Shown here: one piece after another, positions 13,501 through 23,922 of the stretch
How positions within the stretch are numbered: the stretch's first letter is position 1
Layout: each line of letters begins with the position of its first letter
DNA from: Anadara kagoshimensis
Taxonomy: Eukaryota; Mollusca; Bivalvia; Arcoida; Arcidae
Assembly (NCBI GenBank): GCA_021292105.1
Contig: CM037874.1
Coordinates: forward strand, 7,676,678 to 7,740,677
Length of the DNA: 64,000 nt
Reading direction: 5' to 3'
The notes under the pieces: generated by a model
The model's database searches: none
What the model saw: the letters and a program-made list of their open reading frames with translations, nothing else
Told to the model about the DNA's origin: nothing
Position numbers and translations under genes: made by a program

Positions 13501-15551
13501 CCTCTATAAAAATACAACGCTATTGTCATGCTTGAAAACAGGAAAACAAAATGCCTGTGGAGTTTCATAAAGAGTAGACAAACAGATGCCAGTGGTGTTG
13601 CACCACTCAAGTGAGACAGACTATCCCTCAGGGATGAAGCAGTGAAGGCGAATATCCTGAATGACCAGTTCACATCTATATTCAGGTCAGAAGACCAGTC
13701 ACTACAAAAGCTGGACATGGGACCAAGTCCACACACAATGGTCACAGACATAAAGGTCAGCCATGAAGGAGTCCTGAAACTACTCAAACAACGAAACCCA
13801 CACAAGGCAACAGGTCCTGATGGAGTAAAATCTAGATTCCTGAAAGAAACAGTCAACGAGATAGCTCCAGCCTTATCTCATGTATTCCAGGCCTCACTTG
13901 ACCAAGGCAAGGTACCAGAGGATTGGAAACATGCCAACATAACACCCTTGTTTAAGAAAGAAGATAGAAGTTCACCTGCAAACTACCTGTCTGTCTCTCT
14001 AACTTCAGTGTGCAGCAAAATCTTGGAGCAAATCATCCACAGTCATGTGATCTCACATATGGATGCCAACAACATCTTGACAGATTCACAACATGGCTTC
14101 AGGATGAGACGGTCAACAGAGACTCAGCTTATTTTGTTCATCAATGATATGGCAAAAAGTTTAGCCTATCGCATCAGGTAGATTGCATCTTGTTGGACTT
14201 TTCAAAGGCTTTTGTCAAGGTCCCACACAACCATCTCCTGATGAAACTACACCATTATGGGGTGCGAGGGCGACTACATAACTGAATCTTCAGCTTCCTA
14301 CTGGATCACATCCAACATGTAGTATTAGATGGTAAATCCTCAAATACCACAACAGTCACATCAGGTATGCCACAAGAGAGTCATAGGACCTCTGCTATTT
14401 CTCCTGTACATCATGGATCTACCATCAACAGTCAGATCTACGACCAGACTCTTTGCAAATGACTGTTTACTCTACAGACGGATAAGATCACTGGAAGACC
14501 AAGCAATACTGCAATCAATTTTAAGACTGGGAGAACAAATGGCGGATGAGCTTCAATCCAGATAAGTGTGAGATATTGAGAGTCACCAACAGGAAACAGC
14601 CACTCATCAGCAACTACACAATCGACGGTCAGGCTCTTAACACTACCAATTCTGCATAATACCTGGGACTCAACATCCACAAAGAACTGAAATGGGACAT
14701 GCACATCAATAAGATCACCAAGAAGGCAAACTCCAACTTAGCGTTTTGGAGGTGTAATCTACACCACTGCCCAATCAACATCAAGGTACAGTGCTGTACT
14801 ACGCTTGTAAGACCATCACTAGAGTATGCATCCAGTGTGTGGAACCAAACAAAACTGAAAAACATCAGCAAGATCGAATCAGTTCAAAGGAGAGCAACAA
14901 GATTTGCCACCAATGATTACAGACGCACCAGCAGCGCAACAGCCATGCTGCAAAAACTACAATGGCAGGCATTACAGGATAGGAAAGATATATTGCAGGT
15001 TGTGATGTTTTATCGTGTAGTGCATTCCTTGGTGGACATCCCTGCAAAGCATCATCTACAACAGATATCCACAAGGACCAGAGGTCATAACTAACGGTAA
15101 CTGACAGTTTCAAGATCTTGCTGTTTAGGTCAAGCAGCAACTAATGGATTATGTTTTAGCCTGTATTTAATTGTGCACCTGTACATAGACCTCACTCCCA
15201 CGCATGTGCATTAAAGTGTGATAATACTTTAGTGGTTTTGCACTGTAGTTTGAAGAAGAAGAAATACCTTCCAAATAATTTCTTCAGCAACTCCTTAATA
15301 ACCCATGACTGCATAAAATATGTAACAATGCAGACATGTAGGCCTCTCTCAATGGCAACGTCCATTAAATCTTTCATACATGGCCGCACGTACTCTGCCA
15401 ACTTATCTATGCTATCTTTCCATATACCGCCAGAGTGAAAAGATATCAGTGTCTGGTCAAAATCAACTGCCATTAGCACTATTCCTTTTTTAGACAGCGT
15501 ATTTACAAGAGAATGAACCTTCTCTTTATTTCTCACTCTTTTCATTGACAT
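10268..15551 (-). CDS. HAD-superfamily phosphatase-like protein (two exons)
   Basis: The gene is complement(join(10268..10559, 15268..15551)), 191 residues. The donor AAG|GTATTT and acceptor TTTTTACAG|GTC join in frame as ...KLFG-R-SEADK.... HAD marks: motif I DFDQT at residues 30-34 (both Asp kept), motif II Thr77 in CIVTY, a likely motif III Lys121 in GKEAHI, and motif IV FDDD at 148-151 followed by KGN. This fits a small cytosolic Mg-dependent phosphatase; the substrate is not deducible. I start at the first in-frame ATG (15551), since a stop lies in frame a little upstream. A 16-codon upstream frame (15633-15683, starting in AAGATGGCGACG) may lie in the leader, or the true N-terminus may be in an unseen exon. 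The protein ends KSKTK. The intron is 4.7 kb and mostly transposon. Confidence 0.85.
10868..12197. mobile_element. DNA transposon remnant with 6-bp target duplication
   Basis: Ends CATACATGCCATAT and ATATGGCATGTATG are 14-bp perfect inverted repeats. CTATAA flanks both sides (10862-10867 and 12198-12203), a clean 6-bp duplication. The 1330-bp interior has no long open frame; its inner ends share CTCAC-type words. Superfamily is not recognised. It sits in the HAD gene intron. Confidence 0.7.
13490..15262 (+). mobile_element. 5'-truncated, dead non-LTR retrotransposon (LINE)
   Basis: Pieces of one reverse transcriptase lie in order. First a linker with AEILN-like KANILNDQF, then HKATGPDGVKSRFLKE (fingers, about 13800), HGFRMRRSTE, LDFSKAF, GPLLFLLYI and the catalytic box as FANDCLLYR (usual FADD, so one Asp is lost), and finally a thumb/C-terminal region with RPSLEYASSVWN. 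This order is typical of Jockey/CR1-like LINEs. Several in-frame stops and frame changes break it. The 3' end is marked by a short GAAGAAGAA tail at about 15252-15262. It lies antisense in the HAD intron, tail against the splice donor. Confidence 0.85.
15268..15551 (-). CDS. HAD gene, exon 1 (N-terminal)
   Basis: From MSMKRVRNKEK to KKLFG plus two bases of the Arg codon. Contains AVDFDQTL. Donor is GTATTT on the minus strand at 15267 downward. Confidence 0.8.
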
Positions 15552-15639
15552 TGTTAATCTTGCACTTAAGGTTGAATTCAGATCTTTAAAAATGATGTCG
15601 ATACAATTTTCTATCAACCATACTCTTGAAATTCATGTA

Positions 15640-16060
15640 AAAGACGTAAATATAATCGTGCAAGGCCAGCTTTTCGTCGCCATCTTTCAACAGGAAATAC
15701 ACATTTGAGACTAATTTCCATACTGGTTCCGAACCGGGAAAATACGGAAATTTTTTATAGATTATTATTTTTATTGAAGTGTTTAAAGGGATACAACGAA
15801 ATTTTAAAAGTATACATAGATATTTATACAATAACATTTAATTTTGAAGACGTATCAATCAATAGAAACAGTTGCAGATCGTCACATTATTCCGGATAAT
15901 GCCTTTCCGTTGTTCGATTTGCAGTTTACTTTCGATTTCTGATGAGAGGAGGGAAGTTGTGGCGAAAGACGGGAAGTTGGTTTAGAAGCTTTGTTCAACT
16001 GAAATGCAATTTACGATTCATATTTGAAGATGAATATGGTGGTAATTGCATGTAAGATTT
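15640..16060. promoter_or_regulatory. Probable divergent promoter between HAD gene and BTB locus
   Basis: The HAD leader heads left and the BTB locus heads right from this interval. It holds AAAGATGGCGACG (minus strand, about 15675-15687), fitting a YY1-type word near starts, and two GGGAAGTTG words (about 15951-15978) like ETS sites. A GTAAGA donor-like word at about 16050 could end a noncoding first exon of the BTB gene. All inference from words and layout. Confidence 0.35.
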
Positions 16061-16298
16061 TACATAGATCTATTTAAATTCATTTCATGTTTGTGTTGTG
16101 TTCTTTGTTGATTTGCCATCAACATGATCATTTGGCTGTTGCCAACACAGGCACTTGTTTCTCATATTAAAAAAAATAACCTTCTAAAACATAACACAAG
16201 GTATTCATCTTCACTCTATCCAAATCATTGACACCTCCTTGGTTATTCTTTGTTTTTGCTTAATGCTTGGGAATTCAAAAACACAACATATGCTGCTT

Positions 16299-16470
16299 CT
16301 AGGTTTCCACAAATTGAAAATAATTAGTTTCCAAATTTCCAAAATTTGTTAAAATATAGTACTTTTTAAAGTATTTTTCTACAAATTTGCTAAAATAGGT
16401 TACTTTTTGAAAGAATACTCAGAAAGTAGTAGCCATTTGGGGATTTTGGCCACCAGGAATGGAAACATAG
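16299..16470 (+). mobile_element. MITE (family C), copy 2
   Basis: CTAGGTTTCCACAAATTG at the left and GGAATGGAAACATAG at the right; same interior as the copy at 7105. Confidence 0.65.
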
Positions 16471-16528
16471 TGCTCTTTTCTACATATATTTCGCTAAAGA
16501 ATGATGTATATAAAATGTCCATCATTGT

Positions 16529-16821
16529 CGTCTCTAAACTGTTTCACAGGATCTAAACTTTATTTGACCATTGCATTTTGTGACATGGCCACAGTCAACT
16601 GTGAATGGTGATCTTGTACCAAATTTCGATAAACGTTCTGATTGGCTAAATCAATCTTCTTTTGATTGTTTGAATCTTTTATCCTTATGTACTTTCACTT
16701 TTAGCCAATCAGAACGTTTAACAAAATTCTGTATGGGATCTGTATTCACAGATGACTGTGGCCATGTCAGAAAATGTGATGGTCAAATAAAGTTTAGATC
16801 CTGTGACACGGTTTAGAGACG
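16529..16821. mobile_element. Fold-back MITE with long inverted arms
   Basis: Left arm CGTCTCTAAACTGTTTCACA is mirrored by the right arm ending GTGACACGGTTTAGAGAC. Arms run over roughly 110 bp each around an AT-rich centre near 16680. Each arm carries a CCAAT word (GATTGGCTAAA and TTTAGCCAATC). An 81-codon open frame across it is an accident of the palindrome. Confidence 0.75.
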
Positions 16822-16980
16822 GTGTAAAAGCCTCTGGTGTGGAACTGAGTCGAATGCCTTTTGAAAATCAAAATATATTAATTATTATGTCAACTGCACT
16901 TCCTCCATCCATATATAGTTGGCCTATAGTTTTCTGTACACGTTTTCTTTCCTTAAATAATGGTAATATAAAATCAATAA

Positions 16981-18067
16981 TAAGGCTGAAACGTTTACAC
17001 GTGTACACGATACAGTTTCGATTTTGACCTGTAAACGTTTACAAAAATAGTAAACGGTTAAACGTAACCTTTGACCGCCATATTGGACTACATTAATGAA
17101 GTGTAATATAAAATACATTGTTCCGTTTTTATCTACTTTTCATTGTCAAATAAAACAATAAAAATATACTTTGTTGTTTAATCATTGAGTTGTCATATTA
17201 CTGATTGAGTCTGGAAAATAACTAAAGAAAAATGGAAGGTCTGAAATTGGGGAGTATTTTGAAGTGACTGATGGTGTGTCACTGTCAGGAAAACAAAAGT
17301 TAAAATATTATGTCTGTTGTGTAAAATGGTACTCAGTTACATGGGTTGTAGCACAGGTGATGGCTAATGATCTCAAACATGGTTCTGTTGATGCCAAATC
17401 AAATAATTAAGTGTTTATATCCAGACAGTTATAAATGCCTATAAATCTCCAATAAATGGGTGAAATGTTCATAGAAGTGTGCGCGACCTTTGACCCATAC
17501 CTGATGGGGGAAGGTTTCAAAAATCGACAACTATTCTTCAGCTAGTAATAAATTTGCCGATCAAATTATTAATGTGACAAGTTTAAATTCCATCCATTAA
17601 TTTATTTGATATGGATTAATGTTTGGATTTTGAATGTAAAACTGTTTTATCTTAGAATTATTGATTAAACTGAAAAATAATTTGGAGTTTTAATTCATGT
17701 TACTTTGAGAAGACCCATCGGAAGTTGATTTGTCAGTAATTTAGTTACGCATGAGTTGCACAGGTAAACAAATTGACTAACTGAAAGTTCATCGCTGTTG
17801 ATTCTTATTCCAACCTTCATTCTTTGTGATGACCAATTTGATAATTTATGGCATTAAATCACAAAATAATAATAAAAATTGATTATAATACAGAGTAAAG
17901 GTCATCATGTTCATATTAACTACCTTAACTGTACCATGTTAAATACCTGGCAATATGATTGTTTACATTTTTTACATGCATTCTAGCATTCATCCGTGTA
18001 AACGGTTTCGTTTCGTTTACTGTCAATCGTGTACACGTTTACATATTTTGTAAACGTTTCAGCCTTA
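16981..18067 (+). mobile_element. hAT transposon remnant with 8-bp target duplication
   Basis: Ends TAAGGCTGAAACGTTTACA and TGTAAACGTTTCAGCCTTA are inverted repeats, and ATCAATAA flanks both sides (16973-16980, 18068-18075). An 8-bp duplication is the hAT signature. Near 17230-17410 a short frame reads EIGEYFEVTDG, then C-C and MANDLKHG, matching a worn BED zinc finger as found at the start of hAT transposases. The rest of the transposase is gone. It lies upstream of the BTB coding exon. Confidence 0.8.
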
Positions 18068-18340
18068 ATCAATAAACCATATATCATTGTGAAATATGCA
18101 TTTTGTCATAATAAACACCAAAGTACAATTTAATTTGCTAGTATATCACTTGTTTGGGAATTTCAGTGATCAAGTTGGGAAATTATAAGTCTTTTCTTCC
18201 TGGGTGAAGCTACCTTTATTTGATTGTTATTTTAGGCAAACAAAATCACTGCCTTGTAAAATCAGACTCTAGGACTAAAGTGCATAAGACGTAGCAGTTT
18301 GTTGTCTTTGAATTAAAATATTGTTCTTTTATTTTGCAGG

Positions 18341-18376
18341 AATGAAACTTAATAGAAGAATAGTAATCTTGTGGTG
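18341..18376 (+). other. Short upstream frame in the BTB leader
   Basis: After an acceptor (TTATTTTGCAG at 18337-18338) the exon opens with an ATG and an 11-codon frame that ends 23 bp before the BTB start. It may damp translation; function not shown. Confidence 0.4.
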
Positions 18377-18399
18377 AAAGTTACTCTTTGGATATAATA

Positions 18400-19671
18400 A
18401 TGGAAACAAGTGAATTTGTGTCGGACCCTGGGTATGCCAGTGAGTTATCAAATTCCTTGTACCAGCTACAACAAAGTGGGCATTTAATTGACACATTTAT
18501 TAAAACCAAGACAGGTGGTATAAATGCACATAAGATTGTGTTGTTTGCTAATGGTGGTCCATTTTTACAAGAACAAATCAGTAGAACTGTGTCATTAGAT
18601 ACAACTATGTGTAACATTGATCTGAGTCACGTCCTACATGAAGATGTTTTAGCCTTGATCACATATCTATACACTGGCAAATTAAAGATATCTTGTATTG
18701 AGTCAGACTCTTGCTTAAAACTTTTCCAGTTTTTGGAAATTGATTTAGAGAAATTAAAAGGTAACACCACTACAGCAGTTATGGAAAAGGGAGTTAGCAT
18801 TGAATCAGAGTGTGAAGATAAAGATAAATCGGGGGACAAAGATGACCAAATGGATTCCAACAAACTTAAGGATTCCCCTGAAAAATCTGACAGTGGTGAT
18901 TCTGAGAATGAACGTTTTGAAATAGAAATCTCCAATATGCAAGAAGGGGAAGTTGAGGAAAGAAGTGATTTTGTTGGACAAGTTCAAATTTTTGATGAAA
19001 CGACTGGAGAGTTGGTAAAACTTGAAGATGTAAAAATTAAACCTCCTGCTGTGAGGGGCAAGAAGAAAAGGCTAGCTTCAGCCAAGAAAAGGAAGAAGGA
19101 GCCAGTACCTTTAGCTGAGAAAAGAAAGAGAAAAGCAGTACCTACAATTGAGGAAACAAAGAAGATACAAGTAGAATCTGCAAACAAAAGAAAGAGCCCA
19201 AGAACAAAAAAGAAAGAAACGGTGAATTCAGTAGAGGATCAACAGAACAAAACATTAGAATCATCACCATCATCATCAGAGATAAATAAGGTTTTACTTG
19301 AAGAAGGTACAATTTGTTCAGAGTGTAGCCTAGATGTACGGGAATGTGTTTGTGAATTCTCGCCTAGCATGGACACAATGACATGTATGAGGTGTCACAT
19401 AAGATATACTACAAAGGAAGACTTTATCAAACACCGAGAAGAAAAACATTCCTTACGATGTGGTATGTGTGACTTTAAAATAACAAGAGGATCTAACTTA
19501 GTGAGCCATATGCTGGAGAAACATGGCATCTCGTCCAATCAGCTTGAGACTGGTTACACAGTAAAACAGGAAAAAACAACGGACAAACAGAAAGGGGATA
19601 ATGATGAAATTCCAGTATCTACAGAAACAAACAACACTCTAGTTACTATGGAAACAACAACCAATGAAAAG
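18400..19671 (+). CDS. BTB zinc-finger protein, common 5' coding exon
   Basis: Encodes 424 residues up to a strong donor, AAAAG|GTAAGT, exactly between codons. BTB/POZ dimerisation domain at about 15-119: INAHKIVLFANGG (41-53) and ITYLYTGKL (87-95) are its hallmarks. Residues 120-210 are acidic, and 211-275 are rich in KKRK blocks (nuclear targeting, possible DNA contact). Two C2H2 fingers sit at 329-350 (CMRC...H-x4-H) and 354-375 (CGMC...H-x4-H). I chose the ATG at 18400; an acceptor at 18338 implies an upstream noncoding exon. Without splicing, translation would stop after 12 more codons (19707), giving a BTB plus two-finger form. Likely a nuclear transcription regulator; it is the shared N-terminus for the cassettes downstream. 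Confidence 0.9.
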
Positions 19672-19823
19672 GTAAGTTCTTACATTATTAAAATTCTAAG
19701 TTGTTAAACTGATGGATAACATTTATATATTATGTGATGGCAGCCCTATTTCCTTATATGTAACATTTATGTAGGATTTTAATTTCTATGCTGGTAATCA
19801 AAACTTATTTTCTACAAATTCAA

Positions 19824-19977
19824 ATATGTTTCCATGCCTTGTACTTTTTGTAGCCAAAATGGTCATTACAGTAGCTACTGATTTTTGAGGAACACTTTAA
19901 AAAGTGACTATACTTTTGCAAAATTTAGAAATTTGGCTACTGTTAATTTCAATTTGTTGAAACCTAGAATTTCACAT
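19824..19977 (-). mobile_element. MITE (family C), copy 3, reversed
   Basis: ATGTTTCCATG at the left and GTTGAAACCTAG at the right, with the interior inverted relative to 7105 and 16299. Confidence 0.55.
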
Positions 19978-20231
19978 GTGTAACATTATTAATTTATCGA
20001 TTCCATTATTCATCAGAAATACTTTTTAAATTTAATGGGTTAGCACATGATACATAATTGGAATCTATCACTAATTAACAACTTTGATGTACCACTAAGT
20101 ATGGTGACTTAGTTTTTTAACCACACACAAATCACATTGTACACATACATACATTGTAGCCCCAAAATGGCAGAAGAATAGCAGATTCCTACCAGTATTT
20201 TATGGTATGGAAAAATGGACAGTGTCTACAA

Positions 20232-20990
20232 TATACTGTAAATCAGGAATTTAATGTGTCATGAAATTAATGCAAATTGCCGATTTTGCTGTAAGATGCG
20301 TATTTAAATTAATGCAATTTTTTAGAAATTCCAAAAATTACTTTAGCCATCTTTTATCTTGAAAAAATAACAAAAAAATGTTGAACTATTTTCTTATGAC
20401 TTGTTTATTATTCCATAAACATGTAATAACCATACACTTTCTGGTAATGTATTTATAAAAATAAACAGGGTATAGCTTACAAAGGGTACCGACGGTAAAT
20501 GTTGATGCAACTATTACAGGTTTTAAATCATTTAAAAGAATGGTTTCTGATTGTCAAAACAAAGAAACGGATAGAAGTTTGTTTAGAAACAAACAGTACG
20601 ACAAGTATTACACTTGGGGTTGGAGTAGAATCGGTACTACAAAGACATTCTTTTGGTGCATAAAAAGAATGTCCGTTTCACTGTAAATCATTGTGTTTTA
20701 AACATAGAAGTTTGTGGCGAAAAAAGTTATGTTTACGGAAATCACTTATATCGCTAAATTTTTGACAATTTATGAAGAGATTAATAATACTTTACATCAG
20801 AACCATTGAGAATTATCGTCAACTAACAGAGGAGAGGGGTTCTAATAAATGAACCACAATTACAACTTCCGGTTCAAGGGAGATAAATCAATTTACATTG
20901 ACCTTTGTTGGAAAAAATTAATGCAACAAGAAATTAATGCGATGAAACGGGCCTCGCATTTTTCGCATTAATTTCTTGATTTTCAGTATA
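20232..20990. mobile_element. Fold-back/MITE-like element, about 760 bp
   Basis: Left end TATACTGTAAATCAGGAATT and right end TTCTTGATTTTCAGTATA are inverted repeats. ATTAATGCAA-type words recur in both arms. No coding frame. Intronic in the BTB locus. Confidence 0.6.
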
Positions 20991-22330
20991 TCCTGATATT
21001 AGGGGTATTAAATAATTATCCAGGTTAAATATTATGATTTCATACAACCATAAAATGTACTTTCAACAAATAATATTTTACAATATGACTGTATCTCTCT
21101 TCGTTGAAGCATGCAGAAACAATTGTATTTCAATTCCTGTTAAAAGACAATTGGGGTTATGTCCCGTGACTTGGGTGCCATTTTCCTGCAAGATGATTCA
21201 TGCCCCCATTCAAAATGAATGGCTTTGCCCTTCATCAAACTTGGCACACACCACACTATCTTGCAATTACCTCTTGAAATACAATGAGCAGAATGTCATT
21301 TTTTAAAAAAAGAGTACCAAAGTGTTTCCTTCATAACTGTAGCTGTCTTCTATATATGACATCAATATCACCACCAGCTGCCCCAGAGGTGATTTTGTCA
21401 AGTCTGCCACTTAAGCAATGTTCAACCCCTTGTACCATTGATCCCAAAATAATAATTTTGTGCCAGAAAAATACTGTCTGCGGGTCTGTGTTTTTAATCT
21501 TAGCTGAGTTTTAGAAAGTTTAGAAAAAAGACCTATTTTTCATTGCCTTTGAGCCAAGGTGACCCCACTTTGGCACTAACTCAGCAACTGTATTTCAGGG
21601 ATGGACATTATTTTAAAAAGGTACTATTTGTTTAATCAAACTTTTTACAAAATGAATAATAGGCAAGTCCAATGACAGTGGATAATTCCTCAGTTCTAAG
21701 TGCTTTATAAAACCTTATCAAAGTTTTCACAACAACACAGCCATGTAACACACTCTTCTTGTTTTACAAAGTGGAGAACAAAGCTCACAGTGCTTAAGAA
21801 TACATTGTGTATTTCTATGGATGTCATGAACAACATGATTGTGTCAAATGCTGTTTTCAGCCAATATACTTATATAGTTGTCAAAATTTAACTTACTTTT
21901 AAGAAAAAATTCACATTACAAGTTTTGCCTGGATTCCACCACTGATAAATCATATGACATTGACTTGACCTGATTAAGGGTAACACTTCCTTTTGTATCC
22001 TAAACACAATTAAATGCTTTGTAAAATATTTGCATTTTACAAAAAATATTGACAATGGCTTGATTTTGTCATTTTAGGCTTTTTAAGTCAAAATTAAAAT
22101 TTTACTTGAGGGTATAAAATGGATGTCCTTCATATTAGTCAAGAATATCCATCTGCCATCTTTTCTACCAATGTCTACAGTTGGTACTGTGACAGCTTTT
22201 TACTTGCATGTGACAAAAAAGTTTCATTTTATATCTAACCATAAGGTTTGCTACAGCAATACTGATTGCTTGATGATTGCTTTCTCTATCTTACACTATT
22301 CAATTTAGGAAACATAAAGATAAAAAAGCT
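20991..22330. other. Intronic stretch without supported genes
   Basis: Several short open frames but no motif, splice match or repeat end. Part of the first intron of the BTB locus. Confidence 0.5.
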
Positions 22331-22620
22331 TAAAAACACTTGGGAAAGAAGTTGGACTAAAACCCACAAACTTCCTCCTTGAGGCTACTAAAACACATGG
22401 GAAAGAATTTGGACTAAAACCCACAAACTTCCTCCTTGAGGCTGCTAAAACACTTGGGAAAGAAGTTGGCCTAAAACCCACAAACTTCCTCCTTGAATCT
22501 ACTAAAAACACTTGGGAAAGAAGTTGGACTAAAACCTGCAAACTTCCTCCTTGAGGCTACTAAAAACACTTGGGAAAGAAGTGAGACTAAAACCCGCAAA
22601 CTTCCTCCTTGAGTCTACTT
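22331..22620. repeat. 58-bp minisatellite, five copies
   Basis: Unit contains CTTGGGAAAGAAGTTGGACT and CACAAACTTCCTCCTTGAGG. Copies differ at a few positions. Confidence 0.85.
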
Positions 22621-22910
22621 TTTCAGTAAGACTTTTTAGAGTCATTGACTGTCTAAATGACATCTTTCCCATGCTGTAACTCCGGGTAAAAGATTTGTAC
22701 TGCGTGGACACATCTTTAACCAATCCAGATCAAGTTTGAAAGTCTAAGAGTACAAATTTCCACCTTGAAGGAGATGACATCTGCACCCAGGACTATCTCT
22801 CAAAAGGGTAAATACTTTACCCCTGAGAGATGTTTAAGGATAAACAGATGGTGAAGAAGATTCTCCTTCATCTTCATCCAGGGTACTGAACTAGCCACCC
22901 TCATCTCCAG

Positions 22911-23095
22911 AGGAGCGGGTTGTCTTTGGGTCACTCATTGACTCAGAGAATAAGACTTCCTTCTCTGAGAAGAAGTCATCTTGAACTTCATCTGTCCCAG
23001 GCTGATCCTCCTCAGCCAGCTCCATCGACTCCTGTGCAGATACTGTTGAAGTTGGTGCAATGTCTTGGGACTCCAGAGCCGAGAGGTATGGTCAT
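22911..23095 (-). pseudogene. Possible orphan coding fragment
   Basis: On the minus strand this stretch reads about 60 residues without a stop, rich in Glu, Asp, Ser and Gln (for example ELAEEDQPGTDEVQDD), then ends in TAG at 22911-22913. Its base use is richer in G and C than its surroundings. It has no recognisable domain, start or splice site. It may be a fragment of a retrocopied exon; weak call. Confidence 0.2.
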
Positions 23096-23439
23096 TCATC
23101 ACATCCAGACTACACTTACTTAATCTTCTCTATGTTGCGCTTCTGGCTATAGATGATGCTAGTAAATCGACAGTCCATAAATTGAATATTGGTAAAATGT
23201 TTATTGAAATAAGAAATGCAATGCAGCGTCATAGAAGGATTGTATACAACATAATATCAAATATAATTATTTTAATGTACTGATTATATATATGTATAAT
23301 ATATGTATGTATATTAGAAATATGAAAATGAAAAATAAAACCTTATTGTTGTTTACTCCAAGAATATGTTTACACACTTATAATAAATAATTACATAAAT
23401 GAATTAATAATAGTAGTAATAATAATAAATTATTGTCCG

Positions 23440-23880
23440 AATCACTGTGTTTCTGACAGTGAGTTATGCTTTATTCCTATAGAAAATCCTATCAACTTGA
23501 ATAATGTTTGATATTGTTTACTTATACCTAGTTGTAACTGGGCATCTGTATGTATGTTATTGTCATAAAGTATTTCTGTAGAAAGTAAAATGTTGGCCCT
23601 ATGTGGTTTTACATGGCTGATATGGCGATGTTTACACAGAAATTGATAGCCTTGGTTACATTTTATGTTGTATGCATAGCAGTATCTGCCTTTTGCCTAT
23701 TTTTTTCCTAATGTTAATTAGCAACAATATTTTACTCTGTGCAGATTCTACGCTAATCACGTATGCACATGCATAGTTCTTGTTACAACAAGGTGTAAGT
23801 AAGTGAAAAATATCAATCTTTATTCAAGTTTTTTTCGATATCTTTGAAAAAAAAGCATAAACCACTGTCACAAACACTAT
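23440..23880. mobile_element. Worn fold-back element related to 60143-60630
   Basis: Shares TTGTCATAAAGTAT, CTGTAGAAAG and a C(T)TGTGCAGAT block in the same order as the better-kept palindrome in the RAD1 intron. Arms have diverged. It ends about 40 bp before the first transposase-like cassette. Confidence 0.5.
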
Positions 23881-23922
23881 GATATGAGCAGTAATTATTG
23901 TTATTATTATTATTATTTTCAG

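Noticed and set aside
13218-13856. Minus-strand frames opposite the LINE
   Set aside because: Antisense shadows of the reverse transcriptase region; no motif.
18388-18399. An earlier start of the BTB protein at 18388
   Set aside because: The codon is TTG; the first ATG in frame is at 18400.
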